Source: Cinnamomum chago
Lineage: Eukaryota > Streptophyta > Magnoliopsida > Laurales > Lauraceae
NCBI GenBank assembly: GCA_038049695.1
Contig: CP142451.1
Span: forward strand, 128,794,001-128,858,000
Reading direction: 5' to 3'
Length of the DNA: 64,000 nt
The notes beneath the pieces are model-generated. The model made no database searches. It was not told where the DNA came from and was given only the letters and a program-made list of their open reading frames with translations. Position 1 is the stretch's first letter; the number at the start of each line of letters is the position of its first letter. This document shows positions 35,640 to 47,060 of the stretch, in pieces. Both the position numbers and the translations under genes were made by a program.

Positions 35640-37063
35640 GGCGTATCGGTTTAGGGAATCCGAAACAATGGTGAGAGGATTTCTGGGGAAGAAGCTGAGA
35701 ATCGTGTCGTAGGACTGGAGAAAGGGGATAAGAGTGTGATTTTTGGTGGTTGGAAAGATGGGGTTTCTTTGTTTGGTGGAGAGGTTTTTGGTTTCTTTGT
35801 TTGGTGGAGAGGTTTTTTTGGGGGGGGGGGGGAATCGAGTTGAAGAAATAGGTGTTTTGGAAGTGGAATCGGAGGCTTTGGCGGGAAAGAACGGTAAGGA
35901 AGGCAGTGGGTCTGTGAAAGGAGCTGTTTTGGTTGGTGGGGTTGTTGCAATGGATAGCAGATTGAAAGTAGATGGTCCTTTTGCGTCCAATACAGTAATT
36001 CAAGATAAGGCTGAGGGAATTGCGGGGTTGGGCGCTTTGGAGGGGGAGAGTGCTAACTTTGCATTGGAGAAGGTTCTGAAACTTGGGTTTGGCGATTCGG
36101 GTGTCTCTGCAGGAGATGGCGATGGAAAGACGGTGGGCGGAGTAGTCAAGGAGGCAGTAGGAGGTGAAGTTGTAGAAGGGCAGGTTTTAGCGCGGGAGAG
36201 TGAGAGAAATCAGGGCTTTCAACTGTTGTGGAGGCAGAGTTGCTATCCATCTCAGTTAAGGTCTTTCCATGAGGGCTTTCAACTGTTGTGGAGGCAGAGC
36301 TGCTTTAAAAGCTTTCTTAGTGCGATGGAAGCGGCTTTGAATGAGCTTGGTAGATGTGTCAAGTTGGAGATGATCTGTTCCTGTGTGCCAGTGGAAGCCA
36401 GGGCCACACTTGTTAGACCTGTTACTGTAAATGCTGGGTTAAAGGAAGGTGTAAGCAGTCCCCAAGGCCGCATCGGTGAACTCTCTATCGCTGAATTCGA
36501 CCCTGCAAACTTTCTCTCACGTTTGAGAGGTCTTGCTTGGGTTGTTTCTGAAATCGATATGCTTGAACTTACCGTGTTCATCGGGCGCATATCGGCCTTC
36601 CGTTGGGTTAGGGGGCTATGGCCGATTGCCTATGCCCAAAGAAATTTCAAAAGTTTCTGGGGCTGTGGACAGTGCTGAAGAACAGATGTCTGACAACAAC
36701 AAATTTGATGATCAGAGAGGACATACCCAAGAGCCAGATGAAGAGGGCGGGGTTTCTTCTCCCATGGACACCTCAGTTGGCAAAAGTGGCAGAAACACTT
36801 CCTGGAGAGGGTCACATAATATGGGGGACAAGTATCAGAGGAAGAAGAGAAGCATGGCTGAATTGTTGCAAGGGGACATGGATATTGAACTTGAGAGCAA
36901 CACAACTAACGCCACAGAAGAGGGTAAGGTCACTGATAAATTGCATCTATCATCCAAGAAGCATATGGAAATAGAGCATGCTGGATCTCCATCTACTATG
37001 ATTAATAATGAGGATGAAAATGACAATGATGATGCTAGAGATGGGAAGTCTTTTCACTGTTGA
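35640..37063 (+). pseudogene. PWWP-domain protein gene fragment, decayed
   Basis: The frame at 35,743-36,678 contains FLSAMEAALNELGRCVKLEM, then CSCVPVEAR, VNAGLKEGV and ELTVFIGRISAFRW. These match the conserved region that follows the PWWP domain in plant PWWP proteins of the chromatin-linked type. A second frame (36,533-37,063) continues with GYGRLPM and KKRSMAELLQGDMD, also typical of that family. The PWWP core itself (the SHPWWPG region) is not visible. A 60-bp block near 36,212-36,303 is duplicated at the place where it should be. The frame changes near 36,600. The piece is therefore a non-functional, rearranged fragment, probably carried in by the surrounding insertion. Confidence 0.65.
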
Positions 37064-37211
37064 CTGATGTGCAGTCCATACTTTAATAGGCATCTACAGT
37101 GGGTTTATATAGTAAGTAGCATGGGTGCATTTAGAATGCCCCCAAATCCCTACCTCTTGGAATCATTGGATTCCTTGGGATCTCTCTTCTCTTCTCTTCG
37201 ATCCATCTCCA

Positions 37212-40200
37212 ATGGGTTCTCAGGAAGAGGAGCGTTTGTTGGTGGATGAAGAAGGCGCATCTGAGGTTCGTATTTCCAAATCTCCTTCATTTCTAGGGTT
37301 TGTTTGGGTTTGATTTGATTTATACCCCTATTGATTTCCATGTTGACATCTCTAATGGAAATGTTCGATTGATGGAAGCTATCAATTTTGGGCATCTTTC
37401 GATTCCATAACTGTTTCTTTTCTGATCTGTCTGAAATTTCGTATGAATGATTTGTTTTGTTGTTGTAAAGTTGCAATCTTTTGCACTCGGAACGTTGTTT
37501 GTGGCTATTGTGATTGTTTTGTTGGTGTAAAGTTGCATTCTTTTGCACTCGAAACGTTGTCGTTGTTGTTGTTGTTGGTTTTTTTTTTAAACCTGGGGTT
37601 TTCCCTTGATTAAGAAATTTTTACCGTTATATAAAAAAAAGGTTGTTTGTGGCTGTCGATCTCGTCTTTTCAATCGGTCTTCTTGAGCTGGGATAGAGTT
37701 TTTGTGAGATCTCCCTGTGGATTCTTTTCCTTGAGATTGATTGTCGATTGAACATGAAATGAGTTGATTTGCTATTGCAAGAGAGATCCAATTGATGAGA
37801 TGATTGAATAGATAAACGCTCAAACTAATATAGATGGATGGGTCTTAGAAGATAGCTGAAGGGAGATTCGTTTCCTTTGCTCCTAGAAATTGAAATCTAT
37901 CACATTGTGACAATAAGTTATTTTCAATTTTGATGACCCATCTTTCTTATCCTCTAATTCACTAAATTTTTGTGCCATATATTTTGATTTTGACTTTGTT
38001 CTGCCACTATTTCACTCAAGAAAACCCAACTTGTGATGAGGTTCTTTATGCTGGATATCCGTTGCCAAGTTGTTCACTATTAAGGTGGATAAATATGGAT
38101 TATTATTGCATTCCAACTTCAACGAGGAAGTTAGGTTGCATTTGGCTTAAAGATTTCCTTGGTAATATTGGAGTTTTCACTGTTTTGTTACATGAAAATC
38201 GGGGACATTTTCAGATGAAAACTACAATGGTGAAATAGAATTATATGTCACCCTAGTTCCCTTCCTTAGATTAGAGAAATAAAAACACTCAAACTGGGCA
38301 AGAGACAAGGAGGGGACGTGAAGGGGACAAGAAATTTACTATATGGAAATTGGAGCATCCAAATACTTACTCTTTCCCCTGGAAATGTATTGCATTTACT
38401 TGAAAATACAGGTAGTCGGCCTAACAAACCCTTAGCTGTTTCTGACACAGTTCTGAGTAACACCCGCTAAATGCCTTTTCATTCATGTCTTCTGTAGTCT
38501 TGATATATCCATTGCGGATACATATTTTTTCAGTGTTCCCCAAATTAATTGGTATTCTCTAAATCAATAAAAAGACATGTAAACTTATCGTCTTCTCTTT
38601 ATAATTCTATGATTTGTCTTCCTTGGATTGACTTTTGTTGTAGATCAATCTAAATGAACTTTAAATTATTTCCTTGAAATATTTGATTCTTAATACAGCA
38701 TTTTTCCTTTCTCTCATATGGCTCGTAAGTTTGATATCTCGATATTTTACACAGTATTAAATATCTCCTTTATTCTTGTGGGAGGACAATAGTCTTCTCC
38801 ATTCATCAGGCATTCCTTTTGTACTAAAAGTTTTGTTGAACAATCTGGTTAGCCATGAACCCTAATTTCATCCATCAAAATCCATACTTCTATTTTTCTT
38901 CATCTTAGCTATACCTTCTTTTCCCCCCTTTTTTTGAAATGGTTACTATCAATCTTATAGCTAAAGCTATATCTACTAATGTTTTAGATGTTTCATTGAT
39001 CATTCCTCAATTTAGGTCTAATTGGTCATCTATTTCACGTGCATATTTCCTTGCTTTTGGAAAGCACTTGCATATTCCTATTTTATAGGTATTTGACAAA
39101 AAAGCATCCCTAATATTTGTCTATCCTCTTCTTTTACCAAGACCCTTTAATTCATTTTCAAGTACCTTACATTATCAAGGCCTACCATTCTCCTTCCTCG
39201 CATGTTGACAAGCTCATGGATACTCTTCTTCTCCTCCTCAGTTCCCAACAAAATATGCAAATTTTCACAACCTTCATGCTTGGCATCAGGGCCGAACCAG
39301 GGGTCCAAAAAGAAATTTTTTAAAAACCCTTTTTATGCTCAGTGGGCCCTCTAAAAAAACTCCTTATAGCAAGGTGCCCCCTAAACAGAAAAAAATTGTG
39401 CTACACCACTTCTTTAGCATTACAACTTTTCTTGCTTTTCTTCTGCATTACAACCTCCCGAACATTTCTTTTGCTAACTTATTACTTTTCTAAGACTTTG
39501 TACCTCTTATTTTTACCATCCATTAGATACTGATTTCTTTTCATTGATAGCCTTTTAGTTCAATGTCAAATGCTAAGCCTTTTCTTTTTCCTGAATTAAC
39601 GTCTCTTTGTGGATATCAGACTTGTAGTTTGGGTCCATACACAGGGGACGGGTCAGTTGATATCAAGGGAAAGCCTGTCTTAAGGCACAATACTGGCAAC
39701 TGGAGAGCATGCCCATTCATTCTTGGTATTCCATTGCTTAACCACTGTTTTCAGCCTGTTGCATATTAGCTCAAAATCATTTTGCTGATAAAAATTGTAA
39801 AATAAAATGCAGGAACTGAATGCTGTGAGCGTTTAGCCTACTATGGAATTTCAACAAATCTCGTGACTTATCTCACTAACATTCTACACCAAGGAAATGT
39901 TTCCGCTGCAAGAAATGTTACCACTTGGGCAGGCACCTGCTACATCACACCCCTACTTGGAGCTGTTTTGGCTGATGCGTATTGGGGAAGATACTGGACA
40001 ATTGCAGTGTTCTCCACAATATATTTTATTGTAAGCATAGACCAGTTGATTTTGATTGTTTCTTTTGATTCAGTTAATTGTCTTCCTGACTAATTGATTC
40101 CATGTGATGGTGTGCACCATGCATATCTTGCAGTACTGACTTAAAAGCTACATTAATTGGAACCTTTGTTTGTCTTTATGGTACTAAATCATTACCAGCC

Positions 40201-43200
40201 CCAGTTGATGGTATTTGGGCAAAAGTGGCAAGTTCCCACCTACCCTAGTTTTCAATTTCCAGATTCTATATGATGGTTTCATTGGATGTGCCCATCACTG
40301 CATATGTATTGCGCCATGCATATCTTGCAATACTGACTTCAAAGCTACATTAGTTGAAACCTTTATTTGTCTTTACTGTGCCAAACCATTACCAGCCCCA
40401 GTTGATGGTATTTGGGCAAAAGCGGCAAGCCCCCACCTACCTTGGTTTTCAATTTCCACATCCCCTCCTTGCTCATTGATACTGAACCGTATATAGACAC
40501 TAATAAGAGTGATACTTGCCTTTGGATTGAAGATGTATTTCTCATGTCATCTACTCACATTTTGATGAGATGATGAAGAGCACTTCAATCACACAGTGAA
40601 TGCCACTCAAAATTTGACTGATTTTCAGGTTACTTATAATTCACGGGGTGCTTTTTGAACAGAGACTGGACTGTGGTAATAAGCGGGCCCCTCGGTGCAT
40701 TTTTTTCTCTTGTTTAACTACCAGTAATTGACACAATATGATCATATTTTTCTTTTGGGTCAAAATATTTAAACTTGGTTGCAACTTTTAGACTACATCC
40801 AAACACAGATTAGTTTGATCATACCATTCAAGAATATATATTTAGATCATTTATCTACTTTAATTTCTTGTCTCTTTATTCTCTTTCACATTTCCTTAGA
40901 TGACTAGAAAGCATGATTCTGCACTTTTATAGGGAATGGCTACTTTAACGCTTTCTGCATCTGTTCCCGCATTCAAACCCCCCACCTGTGTGGGGTCTGT
41001 TTGCCCATCAGCAAGTCCAGCTCAGTATGGTGTATTCTTTTGTGGCCTCTATTTGATTGCTCTGGGGACGGGTGGCATCAAACCTTGTGTGTCATCCTTT
41101 GGAGCGGATCAGTTTGATGATACTGATCCAACGGAGAGGGTGAAAAAGGGATCATTCTTCAATTGGTTTTATTTCTCTATCAACATTGGCGCACTCATAT
41201 CAAGCAGCTTCCTCGTCTATATCCAAGATAATTATGGGTGGGGCTTAGGGTTTGGCATTCCTACGTTATTTATGGGCCTGGCAATAGGAAGTTTTTTCAC
41301 GGGCACAGCACTTTATAGATTTCAGAAACCTGGTGGTAGCCCTATTACAAGAATGTGCCAGGTTGTGGTTGCATCACTTCGCAAGTGGAGCGTTGATATC
41401 CCTCATGACAGTTCTCTCCTATATGAACTACCGGACAAAACCTCTGCAATTGAAGGGAGTCGAAAACTGGAGCACAGTGATGAACTCAAGTAAATTTTCT
41501 TCCTCTCTCCTTTGAACTTTTACTTAAGGCATGTTTTTCATGTCTCCTCCACTTGGGGTAGGAAGGATGCTTTTGCAGCAAATCCATGGTGAATGCATTT
41601 TCAGTAGCAGCTGAATTTTGTTGTGATATTGATTTGGGATGACATGGTTAGAAGGCCTGTGGCTTGCCTTTGTGGTTTTATTTTAATGTGCCTTCCCAAA
41701 TAAACATAGCAAGACCCACACCATGCTCTCCTCAAATTGCCATACCATTTGCAAGTAATGGTGAATGTAACTGGACCTTTTAGTAAAAATTCTTGTAACC
41801 TATTTATTGCTTTGAATATATATACAGACCATAAAACAATGATTATATTATATCCTTTGAGATTTTACGAAAGTAACTCTTAGTTTCATATCCACGAAAC
41901 GATACTGCATTGTCTCAGAATGGCCATTTTGCAGCTAGAGGCTTTTAGGGAATAAATCAAAACATAGAATCTTAGTCAAAATCCATACAATAACCGCGGT
42001 GGAAGTAAAGGAAGAGAATTGAAGCACAATTTGCGGGAAAATCTACTGCCTGCCATCTAGTATGCAGTATGCTCACACCCAAGCGTATAATCATTCCACA
42101 ATTCCAACATAGGGTTTTGTTTAAGAAGTACAGATTTTTTTTATTCATTTCTGAAAAAGAAAAAGAATCATTAATTTCATTACTACAGGAAATCTGCCCA
42201 CAAGCTCTCTCGAATTCATCTGGAGTGAACATAGGTAGCAGAATTGAAATTTTTATCTTCTGGCTGCCATTCTTATCTTCCTTTCTTGGTATGCAGATTC
42301 TTAACTTCAAATGTTTTGATGTCTTAGCTCCAAATGCGCAACAACCCTAATGGGCTTTTATCCTTTTCTCTCCTTTTTTTCTATGGTGTTGAGGGCAAGG
42401 ATGAAATTAGCCGCTACGATAAATGTATTTTATCGGCGGTCGCAGCTATGGGCCGCCACAAACCTGTAGCGGCCGATACGAACCACTACATTTATGTATC
42501 GGCCGCTACACTGCTGCACTGGAAAAAAAAAAAAAACCTTCATTCGTTGGCTGGGTGGAAGTAGTACACCAATGGAAAAAAATTAAATAAAAGAAAGAGA
42601 GGAAGTCCAAACAGAAAGAAAGAAAGAAAAAAAAAACAGAAAAAGAAAAAGAAAAAAAAAAACAGAAAAAAGAAAAGGGCATACTTGGAGCAGCTGATCC
42701 ACCACGGTCATCCGGCGGCGGCAGCTCCACCACCACCGTCCGGCGACAGCAGCACCTTCGTCTAGCTGCAACAACGTTATTCTCTCTTCGTTTCTTTTTT
42801 TTTTCCTCCTCCCTTCCTTTATTTCTCTCTGCCTTTCTCAATGCCTTGCCAACCCTTGCAGCACAATGTGGAATAGGGTTTGGAAAGCCCTCGATCTTTT
42901 ATTTGAAGAATGAAATAGGGTTTGGAAAGGCCCCTTTGGTTTTTCTTGGTCTATTACATGCTTCTATGGGCCTACCTAGGGCGAAACTCGTTCTTACGTG
43001 TTTCTATGGGCCTACCTACTAATGAACACACTCAATATTAACGAGATTAGTAAAATATTTTGCATTACTAATCCTATTCATTAGTTACTCTAATAAAAAA
43101 AAAAGGGTCTTAATTAAATTTCATTGCAGTTGAAAGTAGGACTTAATTAAATTTCACACTAATTAAAAACAGGCCTTAGTTAAATTTCACTCTAATTGAA

Positions 43201-45490
43201 AATAGGCCTTAATTAAGTTTCGCTCTAACTGAAATTAGGCCTTAATTAAATTTCAGTCTAATTGAAAATAGACCTGGCCAAATAACTCTCTAATTGAAAA
43301 TTGGTATAGCCAAATTTGACTCTAATAGATATGGGCGTTGACCAGATCCCACTCTACTAAATATGGGCCTGACCAAGTCTTATCTAATAGGAAATAGGGC
43401 CCTGGCCCAATTTTACTATAACACGAAATGGGCCATAGCCAATTTTCACTCTAATAGTAAAAATAACCTTTACCAAAAAATAACCTTTACCAAATATTTT
43501 GTGCAATTTTGCTAAAATTGCTTATTTGTGCAGTGTTTCATTATAAGTATTTTGTCACTTGTGAATATATGTAGATATCTAGATCAATATTGTCAGCGGT
43601 ATAGGACCTCATACAATGAGGGGACTGCTACGCCCCCTTATCTTACTTACTTTTGGAAAAAAAAAGAACCCCACATTTTCTATCATTTCCAATATTCTTG
43701 ATTCTCTGCAATATTTTTAAAATTTTTCAACAATCTTTTCAAAACGCACCGCTACGCCACTACGTAGCGCCCGCTTCGTAGCGTTTTGGTAGTGGGCGTC
43801 GAAAGCTATTTTCATCCTTGGTTGAGGGTTAATGTTGAATTAGAAAATAATGAATTGTGAGATAAATCTTTTGAACAAAGACTTTTCTCTCCCTTTCCTA
43901 GTGCGCATGCGCATGCATTTTATAGAACCCTTGGACGATGAGCCTCAATTGCCTTGGTCTTTTGTTTTAAAGAGGATTTGTTGTAAAGGAACTAAAAAAG
44001 ATAAGAGGATTTGTAGGGGCGGTTGTGATCCAAATGACCATAATGCCCATAGAAACTAGAGATGTCCCATGACACCAATAGTTTTATGAAGATCCTATTC
44101 ATACATGTGTGTGGGTAGGCTTGTATAGTCTGCCGTACCTATTTGCCTACGCCTTTCTTCGAATGATAATATATACCTCAACCTTGTTCAAACTATGTTG
44201 TAGATTGTTGTATTCTTCTGTATCACATCATGTTAAACCTCAAAATGAACTGGAGTCATTACACAATCTTGGCCTGAAGTAAGGTCTTTCCGCACAGAAT
44301 AAGCATTCCATACAGATGGAATCCGTGTTTTAAAGACACCATAATCGACTGTGTGAACCTGCATGTAGGAAATTGAACAAAACCATCCTTGTTGACGATT
44401 CCAGTCATACTATGATTAACTTCTAGTGGTTGGTTTCTAGTGGTTGGTTTAAATCAATCATCCACCTGCAAGCCAGTTATTGGACCAACTAGGATTTATA
44501 CTGTGAGATTTTTTGCAATTTGTCCTTTTGGCTGTTACTAACCGGACCATCAGCAATGATCACCACAAGATAAACCCAATATGTTTAGAGTGCTTCCTTG
44601 AATAACTATTGATTGTCTTATGGTGCATGTTGTGTATTTTCCCTATTAAATGCCATGTCTACTGCAGGTGTCTTGATAAAGCTGCCACAGTGACTGATCT
44701 GGATGTCAAGACGGGTGATTTTTCTAATCCATGGAGGCTGTGCACCATCACACAGGTGGAAGAACTGAAGATACTGGTCCGCATGTTCCCCATCTGGGCC
44801 ACTGTAATAGTGTTCTCTGCTGTGTATGCACAGATGTCTACCATGTTTTTAGTGCAAGGGATGGTTTTAGACACTTCTCTTGGCTCGTTCACTATTCCAC
44901 CTGCTTCTTTGTCAACCTTTGATGTGGTGAGCGTTATTGTATTGGTTCCAATGTACGACGCAATTCTCATCCCAATAGCAAGGAAATTCACTGGGAAGCC
45001 TAGAGGCTTCACGGTGCTGCAGAGAATGGGTATTGGGCTGTTCGTATCGATTCTATCTATGGTAGCAGCTGCAGTGGTAGAGATCAGACGATTGGACATT
45101 GCAGTAGAGCTGGATCTAACCCACACAAAGGCTGCAGTCCCGCTGAGCATTTTGTGGCAGATACCACAGTATTTTCTGGTGGGTGCTGCCGAAGTTTTCA
45201 CCTTCATTGGGCAGCTTGAGTTTTTCTATGACCAGTCCCCTGATGCCATGCGAAGCCTGTGCAGCGCTTTGGCTTTCCTTGCAACTGCACTTGGGAATTA
45301 CTTGAGTTCGTTCATTCTAACAGTAGTGACTTACGTGACAACCAGGGGAGGGAAGACTGGATGGATACCCGATAATTTAAATGAGGGGCATCTCGATTAC
45401 TTCTTTTGGCTATTGGCTGGTCTCAGCTTAGTAAACCTGCTGGTATATGTTTACTGTGCTTCAAGGTACAAGTACAAGAAGGCTTCCTGA
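37212..45490 (+). CDS. NPF8: NPF8/PTR2-like proton-coupled peptide transporter, copy 1, 5 exons
   Basis: This family imports di- and tripeptides with protons across the plasma or vacuolar membrane. The exons are 37,212-37,265, 39,620-39,725, 39,813-40,030, 40,933-41,489 and 44,668-45,490. They join in frame to 585 codons plus TGA, and all introns are GT-AG. The start [15 protein letters not shown] is a usual NPF8 N-terminus. The proton-coupling motif ExxER is ECCER at 56-60. [19 protein letters not shown] begins at about 171, and [10 protein letters not shown] lies at about 203-212. The length fits the 12-helix family. Against copy 2 it shows L373, V374, M377, L404, V428, V458, F515, A517 and Y581, several differing from residues I recall as conserved. 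A 1.94-kb insertion lies about 68 bp upstream of the ATG. Confidence 0.95.
40115..40459 (+). repeat. Tandem repeat of about 197 bp in intron 3 (copy 1)
   Basis: The block from CATGCATATCTTGCAGTAC to about 40,262 recurs from about 40,312, with the phrases ACCAGCCCCAGTTGATGG and TATTTGGGCAAAAG in both units. The same arrangement occurs in copy 2 at 57,882-58,226, so it predates the segmental duplication. Confidence 0.88.
42396..43820. mobile_element. hAT-like DNA transposon in intron 4 (copy 1)
   Basis: The ends are CAAGGATGAAATTAGC and, on the minus strand, CAAGGATGAAAATAGC. They are flanked by the 8-bp direct repeat GTTGAGGG (42,388-42,395 and 43,821-43,828). A perfect 15-bp inverted repeat TGTAGCGGCCGATAC (42,465-42,479 and 42,496-42,510) lies near the left end. 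No transposase is evident. The same element sits at the same site in copy 2, so it inserted before the duplication. Confidence 0.85.
43105..43465. repeat. Degenerate about 33-bp tandem array in the intronic hAT element
   Basis: Roughly eleven units follow the pattern GGCCTTAATTAAATTTCAC plus TCTAATTGAAAATA. They become less alike toward the right, where GGCCTTAATTAA is replaced by GGCCTGACCAA-like text. The copy 2 array is at 60,905-61,260. Confidence 0.85.
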
Positions 45491-46300
45491 GCATTGTTTT
45501 TTTTTTTTAAATCTGGTTTGATGGTTTGGTGTACAGATGCTTGCAGTCCCTCAGGTTGCCAAAATTTCTGTAAGTACTTCTCAAAGTTGTAATATTTAAG
45601 ACTGATACATGTCCACGACGCTTAACATTGTATCAAGTGCAATTTTATGGACTAGGGTTGCTTGTAATTTGTAATAATTTATTCCTTTTATATACTTGGC
45701 ATAATTTCCATGTCCGACTTCTTGGATAGATTCTAGCCATCCTCTCTTTTGGAAACACTTACATTGTTGCGACCATTTTGAGACAGACTGAACTTGTCCA
45801 GTGGTGTGATTTTGCAGAAGTATTCCTTTGGGGTTTAGGAATGTTTTCTTCTTTTTTTTTTTTTTAATCTTTTGGAGAATATCAGAATTCAAAGCAGTTC
45901 TGGTCCATGCCCAGGTCTCACATTTCTGTGCCTTAAAATATTATTTAATGAGTAAATGGAGAAATTTAGCTGGGTATGCCCCATCAATGTTTTTCAATCT
46001 AGGACATGCTGGTTACTTTTCAACAAGGGTTTAGTAGAGTGGATGTAAGGTGAAAAGATCAAGTTGTAGATAAATTTGGTATATTTCACTTTCATTGTTG
46101 GAGGCCGGAGTCTATTTCTGGCAGAAAATCGACTATCACAACAGCTTTTTATACTCACTATTAACATCTGAGGCCTACCCCTCCTGGTTTAATGAAAATT
46201 TGATCGCAGTGTATAAGTCTGCAGATTAGTACCAGTGACAAAGGTGTTTGATTTACTTTAATGGTTGCAGCTGCAGTGCCTCATTTTTAGAATTGCAAGG
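45491..46300 (+). other. 3' UTR and downstream flank of transporter copy 1
   Basis: No gene is seen. The stretch matches 63,220-64,000 in copy 2 with few differences. AT-rich text with TAATAATTTATTCC near 45,672-45,685 is a plausible polyadenylation region. Confidence 0.5.
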
Positions 46301-46303
46301 GGC

Positions 46304-46308
<5 letters not shown>

Positions 46309-46364
<56 letters not shown>
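46309..46364. repeat. (TC)n microsatellite
   Basis: About 27 uninterrupted TC units, directly after the last sequence shared with the visible part of copy 2. Confidence 0.97.
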
Positions 46365-46368
<4 letters not shown>

Positions 46369-47060
46369 GTGATTATATTATTAGTTTAAGCTTACACTAA
46401 CCTGATAGGGATCTGTTTGGGAAAGGATGAAGTTTGCCCAATCCCTGACTGTTTAATCCCCGGGTACAATTGTGGGACAAGGCTGGGCCTTCAAGCATGA
46501 AAAGGCCTATTTATGGTGTGCCCAACTGTCGGTGCAAACTATAAGCTCAGGTCCAGTTCACGGCCTGAAAATTGGGGGCTGGGCTCGGTTCTAGAACACA
46601 GCTCTCATCATCTGTGGACTCCTGCCCTTTGCACCTTCAATCTATTCTTTACTGCTTGACAAAACACTGGGAGTCTGGATCCCTTGTTGCAGCTATTACA
46701 CGAAACCGGTGGAATACATCTTAAACCATTCGGAGTATATCTATGTGGGCCCATGATAAAGATCCCTGCATGTGTTAAATGATTTGGGTATAACAGCTGC
46801 AATAGGGGATTCGCACTCCAAAATACTAGTATAGGGGAATGGGCTAGACCAAACCATTTCTTTTAGAAACCACATCCCCATATTTGATTGATTCCTCAAT
46901 TGGTGGGCTATAAATAAATAAACCATCTTTTACCCATTCAATTGCCCATTGAAAATCCTTTACCATTTGCCAACCCACATGAGTGAACCCACCAATAATT
47001 GGGGACCGTATCAATTGATCCCACTTGCCGACATCCGAGATTAGATTAGACTGACAAGGT
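46365..47060. other. Gene-free interval with one weak UGT-like trace
   Basis: No intact gene is seen. The minus strand near 47,000 encodes SPIIGGFTHVGW. This resembles part of the glycosyltransferase PSPG box but is short and lacks its usual partners. I treat it as unproven. Confidence 0.35.

Larger units (their letters stand above)
35201..37143 (+). mobile_element. 1.94-kb insertion carrying host gene fragments (Pack-type, class unclear)
   Basis: Copy 2 reads straight through the site (TTTAAAATCCCTAGCTC near 54,980), whereas copy 1 carries 1,943 extra bases between two AAAT repeats. The outer ends are imperfect inverted repeats: left GGGTGTTGCCATTTGC, right (minus strand) GGGGGCATTCTAAATGC. 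Inside are an inverted MITE (35,345-35,620) and a decayed PWWP-protein fragment (35,640-37,063). The right edge lies about 68 bp upstream of the copy 1 transporter start codon. This is most simply a DNA transposon that captured gene pieces. The alternative of a deletion in copy 2 is less likely given the flanking repeats. Confidence 0.6.
26862..46300. repeat. Segmental tandem duplication, copy 1
   Basis: From about 26,862 the sequence matches the one starting about 51,028, block after block in the same order and orientation: flank, RTE relic, MITE, SINE, conserved antisense frame, transporter gene, 3' flank. Matching blocks differ by a few percent as judged by eye. Copy 1 is longer mainly because of three insertions (27,598-29,538, 30,399-32,674, 35,201-37,143). 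The window ends before copy 2 shows whether the unit includes 46,300-51,027. Confidence 0.93.

Noticed and set aside
35596-36003. Minus-strand Pro/Ser-rich frames of about 100-135 codons
   Set aside because: Antisense shadows of the Gly-rich PWWP-fragment region and the G-run near 35,820.
39288-39400. CAGGGCCGAACCAGGGG resembling a hAT terminus in intron 1 of both transporter copies
   Set aside because: No matching second end was located; it may be a scrap of an older element.
44659-45207. 182-codon minus-strand frame opposite transporter exon 5 (also 62,388-62,936)
   Set aside because: A shadow of the conserved exon; it keeps open in both copies because the sense strand is conserved.
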